From: CAWUKT01 sp041565275
GTDB taxonomy: Bacteria > Bacteroidota > Bacteroidia > J057 > JADKCL01
NCBI GenBank assembly: GCA_041565275.1
Contig: JBFGVE010000002.1
Coordinates: forward strand, 1-64,000
Direction of reading: 5' to 3'
Length of the DNA: 64,000 nucleotides
The position numbers were made by a program, and so were the translations under genes. Shown piece by piece: positions 9,690-17,865 of the stretch; positions within the stretch are counted from its first letter, which is position 1; every line of letters starts with the position of its first letter. The notes under the pieces were generated by a model, which saw only the letters and a program-made list of their open reading frames with translations, was not told the DNA's origin and did no database searches.

Positions 9690-10061
9690 CTATCTTAAAA
9701 GAGTAGCGACCCACTGTCCCAACCATATCCCTCCCAGGCAGATTACCACTGATATTCCGATATACAGGAATGCAAGACCTGTCCTGCCGTCTTGGAAGAG
9801 ATCTAAAGACTCAAAGCTAAAGGTTGAAAATGTACTGAAGCCACCGCAAAATCCGGACATTACTCCCAACTGCGCAGTCCGTGACATTTCGAAGCGTTGG
9901 AGCAGCAATCCAGCAAAAAAACCGAGTACGATACAAGCCACCAAGTTAGCAGCCAGAGTTCCAATAGGGAAGCCGGTTTCAGTTGATCCAAGCCAGCGAC
10001 CCAGGCCATACCTCGCCAGGCTGCCTATGCCTCCACCTATGAACAGGGCTAAAAGATCCAC
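9690..10061 (-). CDS. crcB: Fluoride channel Fluc/CrcB
   Basis: Protein of 123 residues with four membrane segments. It forms dimers that export fluoride from the cytoplasm. Family motifs are present: GGGIGSLARYGLGRW at the N-terminus, TLAANLVAC (the conserved Asn) and GFCGGFSTFSTFSFE with the fluoride-lining Phe and Thr. It starts at GTG 10061, whose first base is shared with the TAG stop of the upstream gene, so the two are translationally coupled. No fluoride riboswitch was recognised. Confidence 0.93.
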   Translation of the reverse strand: MDLLALFIGGGIGSLARYGLGRWLGSTETGFPIGTLAANLVACIVLGFFAGLLLQRFEMSRTAQLGVMSGFCGGFSTFSTFSFESLDLFQDGRTGLAFLYIGISVVICLGGIWLGQWVATLLR

Positions 10062-10678
10062 TAGTCTGTCAATTTGCCTGTAATGATCGTATGTACCCCA
10101 TCCTGGGCAACAGGATCAGTTTCCGTTTCGATCTTATGCTTTTCATAGCGGCCCTCCTTATTGAACCAGACCTCTATATTCACCCTCAAGTAAAACAGTA
10201 TATTGTCTTTGAGGATAAGAGATTGGGCATATCGTAACTTCCCCGATTCGTCTAGTTTGAATTCCTGGAGTTGAAGTGGTGTATCGAGTACATTGTCTTT
10301 CTTGATCGCTGCCTGAAATCCCTCCTTGCCTTCTTTAATGTCGAAATAATCGTTAATGTAACGGTTGGTAGCATCGTACTCGAAAAGAAAGTCAAACTCT
10401 TCCGTGCTTGGCGGTGGGCCGGGGTCTCCGTCGAGGGAAGTAAAAGCCCCGGTCCGGCAGTTAAGTCGGTAGGTTTTGGTTTGCGGAATATCTGGAGAAT
10501 CTCCTGTCACATTGTACACCGCTTTTTCCCAAACTTTACCTTCTTGACAACTGTTCCCCAATTGCTCCCAAAACAATTGTTTGTAAAGGGATCCACTCTG
10601 TGCCATGGCTGTTGACAAGACGGAAACCAAGGATATAACAAGACCCAAGAACAAGATCCTGATCCCTTCTTTAAGCAT
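10061..10678 (-). CDS. Exported protein of unknown function
   Basis: Protein of 205 residues from the ATG at 10678. An in-frame ATG at 10705 would add nine residues in front of what already looks like a complete signal peptide (LFLGLVISLVSVLSTAMAQ). The mature part starts SGSLYKQLFWEQLGNSCQ and is rich in beta-strand-like sequence with two Cys residues (in GNSCQEGK and RLNCRTG) that could form a disulfide. I do not recognise the family; a CpeT-type chromophore lyase fold was considered on the LYKQLFWEQLG start but the rest does not match. It lies between gpmI and crcB and overlaps crcB by one base. Confidence 0.7.
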   Translation of the reverse strand: MLKEGIRILFLGLVISLVSVLSTAMAQSGSLYKQLFWEQLGNSCQEGKVWEKAVYNVTGDSPDIPQTKTYRLNCRTGAFTSLDGDPGPPPSTEEFDFLFEYDATNRYINDYFDIKEGKEGFQAAIKKDNVLDTPLQLQEFKLDESGKLRYAQSLILKDNILFYLRVNIEVWFNKEGRYEKHKIETETDPVAQDGVHTIITGKLTD

Positions 10679-10717
10679 GTTCTGGGATAATCGAGGTGCA
10701 GTCATAAGGAAGAAATA

Positions 10718-12247
10718 TTATGAGATCAGAACATTACCTGTCATAGCAGCAGGGATTTCAATGTCCATAAGGCGAAGGATGGTAGGGGCAATGTCTCCCA
10801 GCTTCCCAGTTGTTAACCGCCAATCCCTTTTTTCGTTTGAATGCAGGATCAATGGCACCCGAGAAGTGGTATGGGCGGTATGGGCCGAGCCGTCAGGATT
10901 TTTCATTTTGTCAGCATTGCCATGGTCAGCGGTAACCAGAACAGTATATCCACTTTCTAGCGCTACTTCGACTATTTGGCGGGTACAGTAGTCAACGGTT
11001 TCACAAGCTTTGACTGTAGCTTCCCAAACCCCGGTATGCCCTACCATGTCCGGGTTGGCAAAGTTTAGGCAAACGAAATCGACATTCCTTTTTTGCAATT
11101 CAGGGATGATTTTATCTCTGATATGAAAGGCACTCATTTCAGGTTGGAGGTCATAAGTGGCTACCTCGGGTGATGGGCAGAGAATGCGCGATTCCCCGGT
11201 AAAAGGTTCTTCGCATCCCCCATTGAAGAAAAACGTTACATGGGGGTATTTCTCTGTTTCCGCAATGCGGATCTGCTGTTTTCCCATCCGGCTTAGTACT
11301 TCTCCCAAACCATCAGGTATGTCTGGCTTATCAAAAAGTACTTCTACCCGTTCAAAGGTTTCATCGTAACGGGTCATGGTAAAGAAAGCCAGGTTGATGC
11401 ATTGAGTAGCTTCTTCTGGAAAATCCTTTTGGGTAAGCATGGTGGTCAGTTGACGACCACGGTCGGTACGAAAATTGTAAAAAAGTACGGCATCTCCTTC
11501 TTGAATGGTACCAATGGGTTGTCCGTTTTCTGTAATCACTATGGGCTCAATGAATTCATCCGTTATACCCGCATTGTAAGAAGCCTGAACAGCATCTTCA
11601 GCAGATTGGTAGGCGGTTCCTTCCCCCTGGGTTAAAAGGCGGTAAGATTTGGCGACTCGGTCCCATTTTTGGTTTCTGTCCATGCTGTAGTACCGGCCGA
11701 TTACAGATGCGATCTTGCCGATCCCGACTTCATCCACATAGCCCTCTACTTGGCGAACATACTCCAATCCACCATTTGGGTCAGTATCACGGCCATCGGT
11801 GAAGACGTGAATAAAAACCTGAGGCAAGTCTTCGTGCTGGGACAGAACCTTAAGAATACCCTGCAGGTGAGTAATATGTGAATGGACACCGCCGTCGCTA
11901 AGCAAACCAAGTAAATGAATTGGTTTTTGTTTTTCCTTAGCGTAGGTAACCAATTGCTGAAAGGTGGTATTGGCTCCGAAGCTGCCATCTTTCAGTGCCT
12001 TGGAAATCCGGATCAACTCCTGGTATACAACCCTGCCTGCCCCAATGTTCATGTGACCGACTTCTGAATTGCCCATCTGCCCTGCAGGAAGTCCGACAGC
12101 TTCACCAGATGCCTCCAGTGTGGTATGGGGCAGGTATGAAATAGAATGATCGAAAAAGGGCGTATTGGCAGAGTCAATGGCGGAAACAGATGGATTTGCT
12201 GCAATTCCCCAACCGTCCATAATGATTAGAATTACTCTCCTGCTCAT
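10718..12247 (-). CDS. gpmI: 2,3-bisphosphoglycerate-independent phosphoglycerate mutase
   Basis: Protein of 509 residues, the usual length. It interconverts 3- and 2-phosphoglycerate in glycolysis through a phosphoserine intermediate with two metal ions. ILIIMDGWGI at the N-terminus gives the first metal-binding Asp; GQMGNSEVGHMNIGAG contains the catalytic Ser; VFTDGRDTDP and the late VTADHGNADKM and SAHTAHTTSRVPLI supply phosphate- and metal-binding residues. The stop lies 39 bases before the start of the next minus-strand gene, so co-transcription is possible. Confidence 0.96.
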   Translation of the reverse strand: MSRRVILIIMDGWGIAANPSVSAIDSANTPFFDHSISYLPHTTLEASGEAVGLPAGQMGNSEVGHMNIGAGRVVYQELIRISKALKDGSFGANTTFQQLVTYAKEKQKPIHLLGLLSDGGVHSHITHLQGILKVLSQHEDLPQVFIHVFTDGRDTDPNGGLEYVRQVEGYVDEVGIGKIASVIGRYYSMDRNQKWDRVAKSYRLLTQGEGTAYQSAEDAVQASYNAGITDEFIEPIVITENGQPIGTIQEGDAVLFYNFRTDRGRQLTTMLTQKDFPEEATQCINLAFFTMTRYDETFERVEVLFDKPDIPDGLGEVLSRMGKQQIRIAETEKYPHVTFFFNGGCEEPFTGESRILCPSPEVATYDLQPEMSAFHIRDKIIPELQKRNVDFVCLNFANPDMVGHTGVWEATVKACETVDYCTRQIVEVALESGYTVLVTADHGNADKMKNPDGSAHTAHTTSRVPLILHSNEKRDWRLTTGKLGDIAPTILRLMDIEIPAAMTGNVLIS

Positions 12248-12407
12248 GAATGCAAAGGTAATCGAATTCAGATCATAAACTCGCTTAGGTTGCCACGGGT
12301 ATTCTAGACTATCGCGCCCATTTTCTGGTTGATTAGTGTATTTCTCATTGTTAGGAGCGGAAAAAACCTTAACTTAGTTTGTTAAGTGTAAAGAAACGCC
12401 ACGTAAG

Positions 12408-12860
12408 ATGAATCTTGTCAACAATACTCGTCAATCCTTCCTGATACTTTTGCTGATATTTTCTTTTGCCGCCACTCAGGCTCAAAGTTTTAGATTGACT
12501 GAGGTGTCCGACGTCCATACTGTAAGTATCGATAAAGATACTGCTCCTGATCTGGACTGGGGTATAACCAAATTGGGATCTGTCGTTCGAGCAAAAGTGG
12601 AATTCACCAATACGCTTGGTAAACAGGTCACATTGGTTCGGGTTTTAGCCAGTGAAGGGTGCTATATTGTTGGTAGCCTTTACCCCTTAAGGAATGTCAA
12701 GGTCGAACCCGGTCAAACCCAAGAATTTTTCGTCATCGCCAAAGGCGACGAATTAGGAGAACATACCTACAATGTAGAATTGATCCTTGAAGATGAAAAA
12801 GGGATACGTTCTCGCAGGGGCGTTTTTCAATTTCGTGGTTCAGTCGACGCGAGAGAATAG
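12408..12860 (+). CDS. Small exported protein with a DUF1573/ASH-like domain
   Basis: Protein of 150 residues. Residues 1-26 form a signal peptide ending ATQAQS. The mature part has the pattern of a single Ig-like ASH/DUF1573 domain: DWGITKLGSVVRAKVEFTN, then a strand with a lone Cys (SEGCYIVG), then VEPGQTQEFFVIA. These domains are common in exported Bacteroidota proteins and have no enzymatic role. It is a lone plus-strand gene facing gpmI and convergent with the cobalamin operon. Function unknown. Confidence 0.7.
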   Translation: MNLVNNTRQSFLILLLIFSFAATQAQSFRLTEVSDVHTVSIDKDTAPDLDWGITKLGSVVRAKVEFTNTLGKQVTLVRVLASEGCYIVGSLYPLRNVKVEPGQTQEFFVIAKGDELGEHTYNVELILEDEKGIRSRRGVFQFRGSVDARE

Positions 12861-12935
12861 CCAACTTTACGATCCAGCAAAGGAAATCCAAGTTGGTGTT
12901 GATATTCACCAAGAGTGAGATAGCTGATCGTTACC

Positions 12936-13967
12936 TCAATTGAATAGCAGTATTTCACTGGGTATTGCTCCTGCTTTCCGTTCCATTTGCAGGTTGCCAC
13001 TGTTTAAATCAAACTGGATTATATTCCCCGCTTGAACAAAATCAACTGCGTCTGTGATCAGAACAAAATCTTCCTGAAGATGGAAATTGTAAAATGTCCG
13101 GTTGGTAGCCTCAATAAAAGGACTGGTCGGTAAAGTTGTCTCTTCTATCCCCATCTTGTAAAAGTCCCCATCGAGGAAATACAGTGTTTGCCCATCTTGT
13201 GAAACCGCCAATTGAGTGGGATTTCTTTGCAGGCTGGGGAACGGAAAGGCATCTTCGACAGATCGGGTGGCAACATTCAGGCGCATCAAATTCGGGATCT
13301 CTTTTCCTATTCCACCGCTGGACAGTACCCAAACATCTCCTTTGGCATCCCGGACCAAACTGTTGGGTTCGAGGCCCACAGTTATACTGTCCATTACCTG
13401 GTCTGTAAGGATGTCGATCAACACGATTTTATCCGACCCCATCTTGGTCACCCAAGCTTCATTCCCGATCAAAAGCATTTCTTCTGTCCAGGCTCCGATC
13501 GGGATTTCTCCGGTTTGGGTGCAGTTGACGGGATTGACTACGGTCAATGAGCCTGAATAAAGATCACTCAGATAGGCCTTTTGTGAATTGATGGGCAGTA
13601 AGAATCGGGGAGAGGTGAGTCCTTCCAAATGGGCTTCAATTTTTCCAGTAACGATGTCCAGTTTGAAGAGCCTACCACTGTTGTTTACCACAATGAAAAC
13701 GGAGGAATCTATCCGGACCATAGATTGAGCGACATCACCCAATGGGATTCCATTGGCTTCAAAAAAAATATTTTGAAACACCTCACCTTCAGGATCCATA
13801 AAAGAAAGGGAAGCATTTCCCCAATTGAAATTCCCTTCGTTGAGAATCCAGGTTCCCTTGGACAAGTCGGAAGTTACATCTGGAACAGGGATTGGCTCGC
13901 CGGTGTTGCCACAACCAGCAAAAGCCAGGATCAGAATTCCTGACAGAAGAGTAAACAAATATTTCAT
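12936..13967 (-). CDS. BtuG-like surface lipoprotein (YncE-type beta-propeller)
   Basis: Protein of 343 residues with a lipoprotein signal peptide whose lipidated Cys is C19 (LAFAGC). The mature part shows repeats of about 40 residues typical of a YncE/DUF5074 beta-propeller (for example ILIDILTDQVMDSITVGLEPNSLVRDAKGDVWVL). In Bacteroides, BtuG is a propeller lipoprotein that captures vitamin B12 at the surface and hands it to BtuB. Here the gene overlaps the BtuB-like receptor by four bases (ATGA) and is the last gene of an operon behind a cobalamin riboswitch, which makes a BtuG role likely. Propeller sequence alone does not show corrinoid binding. Confidence 0.8.
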   Translation of the reverse strand: MKYLFTLLSGILILAFAGCGNTGEPIPVPDVTSDLSKGTWILNEGNFNWGNASLSFMDPEGEVFQNIFFEANGIPLGDVAQSMVRIDSSVFIVVNNSGRLFKLDIVTGKIEAHLEGLTSPRFLLPINSQKAYLSDLYSGSLTVVNPVNCTQTGEIPIGAWTEEMLLIGNEAWVTKMGSDKIVLIDILTDQVMDSITVGLEPNSLVRDAKGDVWVLSSGGIGKEIPNLMRLNVATRSVEDAFPFPSLQRNPTQLAVSQDGQTLYFLDGDFYKMGIEETTLPTSPFIEATNRTFYNFHLQEDFVLITDAVDFVQAGNIIQFDLNSGNLQMERKAGAIPSEILLFN

Positions 13968-15913
13968 AGTCCTTTGCGTTCGAGTTGAAGTTTAATACCC
14001 AAATAAAAATTGCGACCAGGCATAGGCCGCCAGGCTATAGCTTGGTAGTCTGTATTCCACAGGTTTCTAATTCCTCCGTAAGTCTCGATCCGGGTGGATC
14101 TCCCCAAGGCGAAACTGCCCCGGACTTCACCCAGGTGATAGCTGGGAAGAAAGGTAGAATGATCGCTGGAAGTATAGCGAATACCGGTAAATTGCTGAAA
14201 GACATAAAAATTAAAGCGCCCGTAGTTGCCTTGGAAGGAGATAGTACTGTTGTGAAGAGGGGTGTAGATCAACTGTTTGTCGAGGGCGATTGTCTGATCA
14301 GGCTGGGCCTGTATTCCCTGGCTGAAAACGAGGGCATAACCTGCTTTGATCCTGTAATTGAATCTATGGGTGTTTTGAAACCATTCCAGGTTGATCTCCC
14401 CTCCTCTGGTAAAGACCAATTGCACATTCTCAGGTGACCAAATATTACCCTGTTGTGGTATCCATTGGATCCAATTGTCAATCAAGGATGCATAGAAGTC
14501 GGTCCCTATGATTAATTTCCGTTCATTTCGATTGCTAAGTGGCATGATCACTTTATCGAAACCCGCTTCGGCGGTCCAGGAGGTTTCGGTTTTTAGGTCT
14601 GGATTTCCACCAGGAACCCAGTACCGATCATTTAGGGTCGGAAAACGGTAATTTCTCGAAAGATTGACATTAAAATGGTTAAAGTTATTGATGCGGTAGT
14701 GGTAGGCTGCATATCCGTAAGGGAGGGTGAACCGGCCGTTTTGGTAGGACTCCCGGACCAGAAGGTTGATGCGGTGTTTGCTTTTTCCCATTTTAAGTTT
14801 TGCAAAGGCAGTGGCTTTGATTTGGGAAAGGTCTTCGCCAAATACTTCAGAGCGAGCAATATCATACCCCATTTGGCCTCCGAATTTTAAATGGTCATCG
14901 TGAGGAAGTTTGGGATTAAGTGGAGTAAACTCTACATTGATGTCATTTTGAAAAGAGAGGGAACTACTGAAGATAGAGGCCTGATAGTTTTGGTAATCGA
15001 GCCGTTCGGAACTGTGAGAGAGGGTACTTACCAGCATCCACTTGCCTGGAATGGTCCTTCGGTATTCAAGTTGTGCTTTGAGGGCACGGTCATATTGGGA
15101 TTCGGTGAGATTACTGGTCAACATGGTGGGGGGCAACTCCCGGTCTGCAACATTGAACCAGATCCGGCCTATAAGTCCTTTTTCATAACTGCCTAGCCCA
15201 ACTTGGTGCATGATGGAGAGTTGACTCATCCGGCTATGTTGAAGGGTGTCCAAGGGGCTTCCAGATCGGGCAATATTGCGGAATGTAAAATCATTTCGAC
15301 CTGTGATTGCAACGGCCTGGATCGCCATCCAAAGTTTCCCTTTTCGGAATTGACCATCAAGGTGACTCCTGAAATTTCCAAAGCTCCCGGCTTCTTGTCC
15401 TACTTCGAACTGTGCACAATTTCCCTCATAACCAAATAAACCCCAATTTGAAAGGTCAATTGCACCACCCAGTCCGCCGGATCCTAGGTCTAAAGATGTA
15501 CTGCCAAAATGAACTTCTATCTTGTCAAAGAGCCCAACTGCACCCAAACTGAGATCTGTCTGGCCCGTCATGGATGAGTTCATGGGAACCCCATTCCAGA
15601 ATATCTGGGTATGACCCGCACCTGTACCCCTGAAAGAGGGTGTCGACAGGCCCACCTGCCCGTAGCTTTTGATGAATACGGCTGGGACCTCATTGAGTAG
15701 ATCTGCCAAAGGAGAGGATTTGTGAAATTCGATTTGAGCTGGCCTGATATTGAGAACATTCTCGCGAGGGCTTATTTCTAGGATCTCAACTGCTGGGAGT
15801 TCACTTGTATCAATGGAATCAATCGATTGCTCATCAACTATCTGTCCTGTCACCCAACTCGAATACAGCAATACGCAGGTTAAAATGGTTACAAAATAGC
15901 GCCTATTGTACAT
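13964..15913 (-). CDS. TonB-dependent outer-membrane receptor, BtuB-like
   Basis: Protein of 649 residues with a signal peptide (ends WVTGQ), a short region with a possible TonB box (ELPAVEILEI), a plug domain (~65-165: SSPLADLLNEVPAVFIKSYG, STPSFRGTGAGHTQIFWNGVPMNS, GSGGLGGAIDLSN) and a long beta-barrel ending in an aromatic/Leu-rich terminus. No N-terminal carboxypeptidase-like domain is seen. The length is close to BtuB. It starts three bases after the stop of the previous gene and overlaps the next by four. The cobalamin riboswitch at the head of the operon and the downstream propeller lipoprotein point to corrinoid import; the ligand is inferred from this context. Confidence 0.85.
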   Translation of the reverse strand: MYNRRYFVTILTCVLLYSSWVTGQIVDEQSIDSIDTSELPAVEILEISPRENVLNIRPAQIEFHKSSPLADLLNEVPAVFIKSYGQVGLSTPSFRGTGAGHTQIFWNGVPMNSSMTGQTDLSLGAVGLFDKIEVHFGSTSLDLGSGGLGGAIDLSNWGLFGYEGNCAQFEVGQEAGSFGNFRSHLDGQFRKGKLWMAIQAVAITGRNDFTFRNIARSGSPLDTLQHSRMSQLSIMHQVGLGSYEKGLIGRIWFNVADRELPPTMLTSNLTESQYDRALKAQLEYRRTIPGKWMLVSTLSHSSERLDYQNYQASIFSSSLSFQNDINVEFTPLNPKLPHDDHLKFGGQMGYDIARSEVFGEDLSQIKATAFAKLKMGKSKHRINLLVRESYQNGRFTLPYGYAAYHYRINNFNHFNVNLSRNYRFPTLNDRYWVPGGNPDLKTETSWTAEAGFDKVIMPLSNRNERKLIIGTDFYASLIDNWIQWIPQQGNIWSPENVQLVFTRGGEINLEWFQNTHRFNYRIKAGYALVFSQGIQAQPDQTIALDKQLIYTPLHNSTISFQGNYGRFNFYVFQQFTGIRYTSSDHSTFLPSYHLGEVRGSFALGRSTRIETYGGIRNLWNTDYQAIAWRPMPGRNFYLGIKLQLERKGL

Positions 15914-15916
15914 CTG

Positions 15917-16324
15917 TCATTGTCTTGCATGGTACGGGTTGAGCACTTTTGCCGTGAATTCGTGTTGGTCATCGATTTTAATGCGAAAAATATATACGGC
16001 CCCCGGCTGCTTTTGCAGCGTATACTCTTCTTCCCAGTTGCCTTCGGCGGCTGTGGTCCAATGTTCCATCCTTTGCCCACTCATGGCATATACCTCCACT
16101 TCTACGGAAGTTTTTATTCCTTTAAACCGAAGGAGTACGGTCCAGTTGTTATTCTCTTCGCGCATACCGAGCTCGACTTTGGCTTCGGTGAATGGTTCTT
16201 TCCCTATCTGGAAGGCTGTACTTGTACAGGCGTAGCCATCTCCGGCACCTCCAGTATAAGGTACCTGTGCGGAACCCGTAAAGGTAAAGGCTAACCCAAA
16301 TGTGAGAACAGTGAGCCATTTCAT
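15917..16324 (-). CDS. Small exported protein in the cobalamin operon, T9SS-CTD-like tail
   Basis: Protein of 135 residues. The signal peptide ends TGSAQ; it is followed by PYTGGAGDGYACT, a Gly-rich start seen in other exported Bacteroidota proteins. The last ~75 residues (VEVEVYAMSGQRMEHW, then GAVYIFRIKI) have the strand pattern of a T9SS sorting domain but lack YPNP. ATG overlaps the stop of the SUMF1-like gene by four bases (ATGA), so translation is coupled. It may be a surface accessory or a detached sorting module. I know of no described function. Confidence 0.7.
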   Translation of the reverse strand: MKWLTVLTFGLAFTFTGSAQVPYTGGAGDGYACTSTAFQIGKEPFTEAKVELGMREENNNWTVLLRFKGIKTSVEVEVYAMSGQRMEHWTTAAEGNWEEEYTLQKQPGAVYIFRIKIDDQHEFTAKVLNPYHARQ

Positions 16325-17865
16325 CTCCGCACCCCTCTTCCTCCGGATGTTCCGCGTCTGGAGGACGGTGCCAGCCCAGAATAATACCTGTCCGATACCG
16401 CCAAGTCACGGAACCCTGGTAGAATACCACTGTTCCAGCCTCCTCCCCGGTAGCCACCACCGGCACTTTCTGGCCAACCTGAAACATCAGCGTTGCCATT
16501 TGTATCCAGTTGTCCATTTCCATTACTTCCCAAGAAGGAAACACCAACCGGGCCTGCATTGACGCACTGTTCCCATAGGTTGCCGCTCATTTCCATGACA
16601 CCATAGTAGGAGGCGCCAGATTGCAGGCGGTCACTGCTGGCGTGGGCTGCAAAGCCGCAGCGGAGTGGCCCTTGGGGACCGTCGTAGCCGTGGCTGGCCA
16701 GTCCCATTAAAGCAGTAGGTGATTCTGTCACCGACTCCCATAGGGTACCGTCTTGTAAAAGGGTATTGGCATCCATCACCAAATCAGTTCCCCAGGCGAA
16801 TTCATTTGGAACTGGGACCACAGGACCACGGCAAGCCTTTTCATACTCTAGTTCTGTCATGGGGGAAAGGCCTGCCCAATCAAAATAGGCCAGGAGATCC
16901 TCCCAGTTAAGAAAATTGCAGGCGCGGTTCTGACCATCCTCCTCGCTGTTGAAAGCTCCATCTGCAGAAAGATCGGATCCGAAGACGGCTGGCTGTCCAT
17001 TCAATCCAGGTTGATAAACCCGGATTCCATTTCGAAGATTGGCGAAACGGGTGAAGGCATGGGTGCCAGCTTCAACATACGGCCCGGATGAGGTCCGGGA
17101 GACTTGTTGGTCAACCGTCAAGTGGTTGAGAAAGTCTGTGTATTGTTCTTGACTGATCTCATACTTCATGCAATAGAAGCCATTGCTACCTTTGGGATAC
17201 GCCGCAGGAATTAATCCATTGGGAGGATATGTACTGTTTCCGGTGGTAGATCCGGGGTCGGGTCCGAGTGCAATTTCAGATTCGTCCATAACCAGTACAG
17301 TTGCTTGGGAAGTACTCTCTCCAAGACTGAAATTGCTGCTGCCATCTCCTAGCCAATATGGCCCCCCCGGAATCCAGACCATTTCCACACCAAATACATC
17401 CAAAGAATAATTGCCCTCGGCAAGTGCGTTGGCCAACTGGAGGGTAACCTGAGTGCTATAGATTGTGCCCGAACCAATATAGCAGCGTTTTAAGAATACC
17501 CCGAGACCATCTGAAACAGGGTTGATGGTCAATAGGTAAGGGTCAGAAGACTCAAAGCCAATTCCTGAATTAGAAAATTGAAGTGGGTCCCACTCTCCCT
17601 CACCTGTCTTGATCTTGGCAAAGATCCAAACTGCATCGTGGTTACCGGGCCCAATGTTCAAGTACCAGCTGTTTTCCCAACTGACTCGGAACGAAATCGT
17701 TTGCTTATCTACCAGCCTGGCGTCACTCAATTGCAGGTTATTGGCAAGTGAAATCTGGAAAAACAATCCTACACAAAGCATAGTTCTACCCAATTGGCAA
17801 AAAGGGAGGAAGATCCGTTGATGGATTTTGGACCTCCGGTGGATCATTTTTGATAAATTGATCAC
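16321..17865 (-). CDS. Exported SUMF1 (formylglycine-generating-enzyme fold) protein
   Basis: Protein of 514 residues. Residues ~20-42 form a signal-peptide-like segment. Residues ~45-160 look like a beta-sandwich (LSDARLVDKQTISFRVSWENSW). Residues ~165-514 match the SUMF1 fold: VEMVWIPGGPYWLGD at its start, FYCMKYEISQEQYTDFLNHL, LSPMTELEYEKACRG, SGNLWEQ and the terminal SSRRGTSGGRGVRR. True enzymes use paired Cys residues late in the domain; I do not see them, so a structural or binding role is more likely. The GTG start at 17865 forms a four-base overlap with the upstream stop; an ATG six codons later (17847) is the alternative. Confidence 0.8.
   Translation of the reverse strand: MINLSKMIHRRSKIHQRIFLPFCQLGRTMLCVGLFFQISLANNLQLSDARLVDKQTISFRVSWENSWYLNIGPGNHDAVWIFAKIKTGEGEWDPLQFSNSGIGFESSDPYLLTINPVSDGLGVFLKRCYIGSGTIYSTQVTLQLANALAEGNYSLDVFGVEMVWIPGGPYWLGDGSSNFSLGESTSQATVLVMDESEIALGPDPGSTTGNSTYPPNGLIPAAYPKGSNGFYCMKYEISQEQYTDFLNHLTVDQQVSRTSSGPYVEAGTHAFTRFANLRNGIRVYQPGLNGQPAVFGSDLSADGAFNSEEDGQNRACNFLNWEDLLAYFDWAGLSPMTELEYEKACRGPVVPVPNEFAWGTDLVMDANTLLQDGTLWESVTESPTALMGLASHGYDGPQGPLRCGFAAHASSDRLQSGASYYGVMEMSGNLWEQCVNAGPVGVSFLGSNGNGQLDTNGNADVSGWPESAGGGYRGGGWNSGILPGFRDLAVSDRYYSGLAPSSRRGTSGGRGVRR

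Noticed and set aside
10061..10678. CpeT/CpcT-type chromophore lyase
   Set aside because: Only the short LYKQLFWEQLG stretch is suggestive; the remaining sequence does not follow the family.
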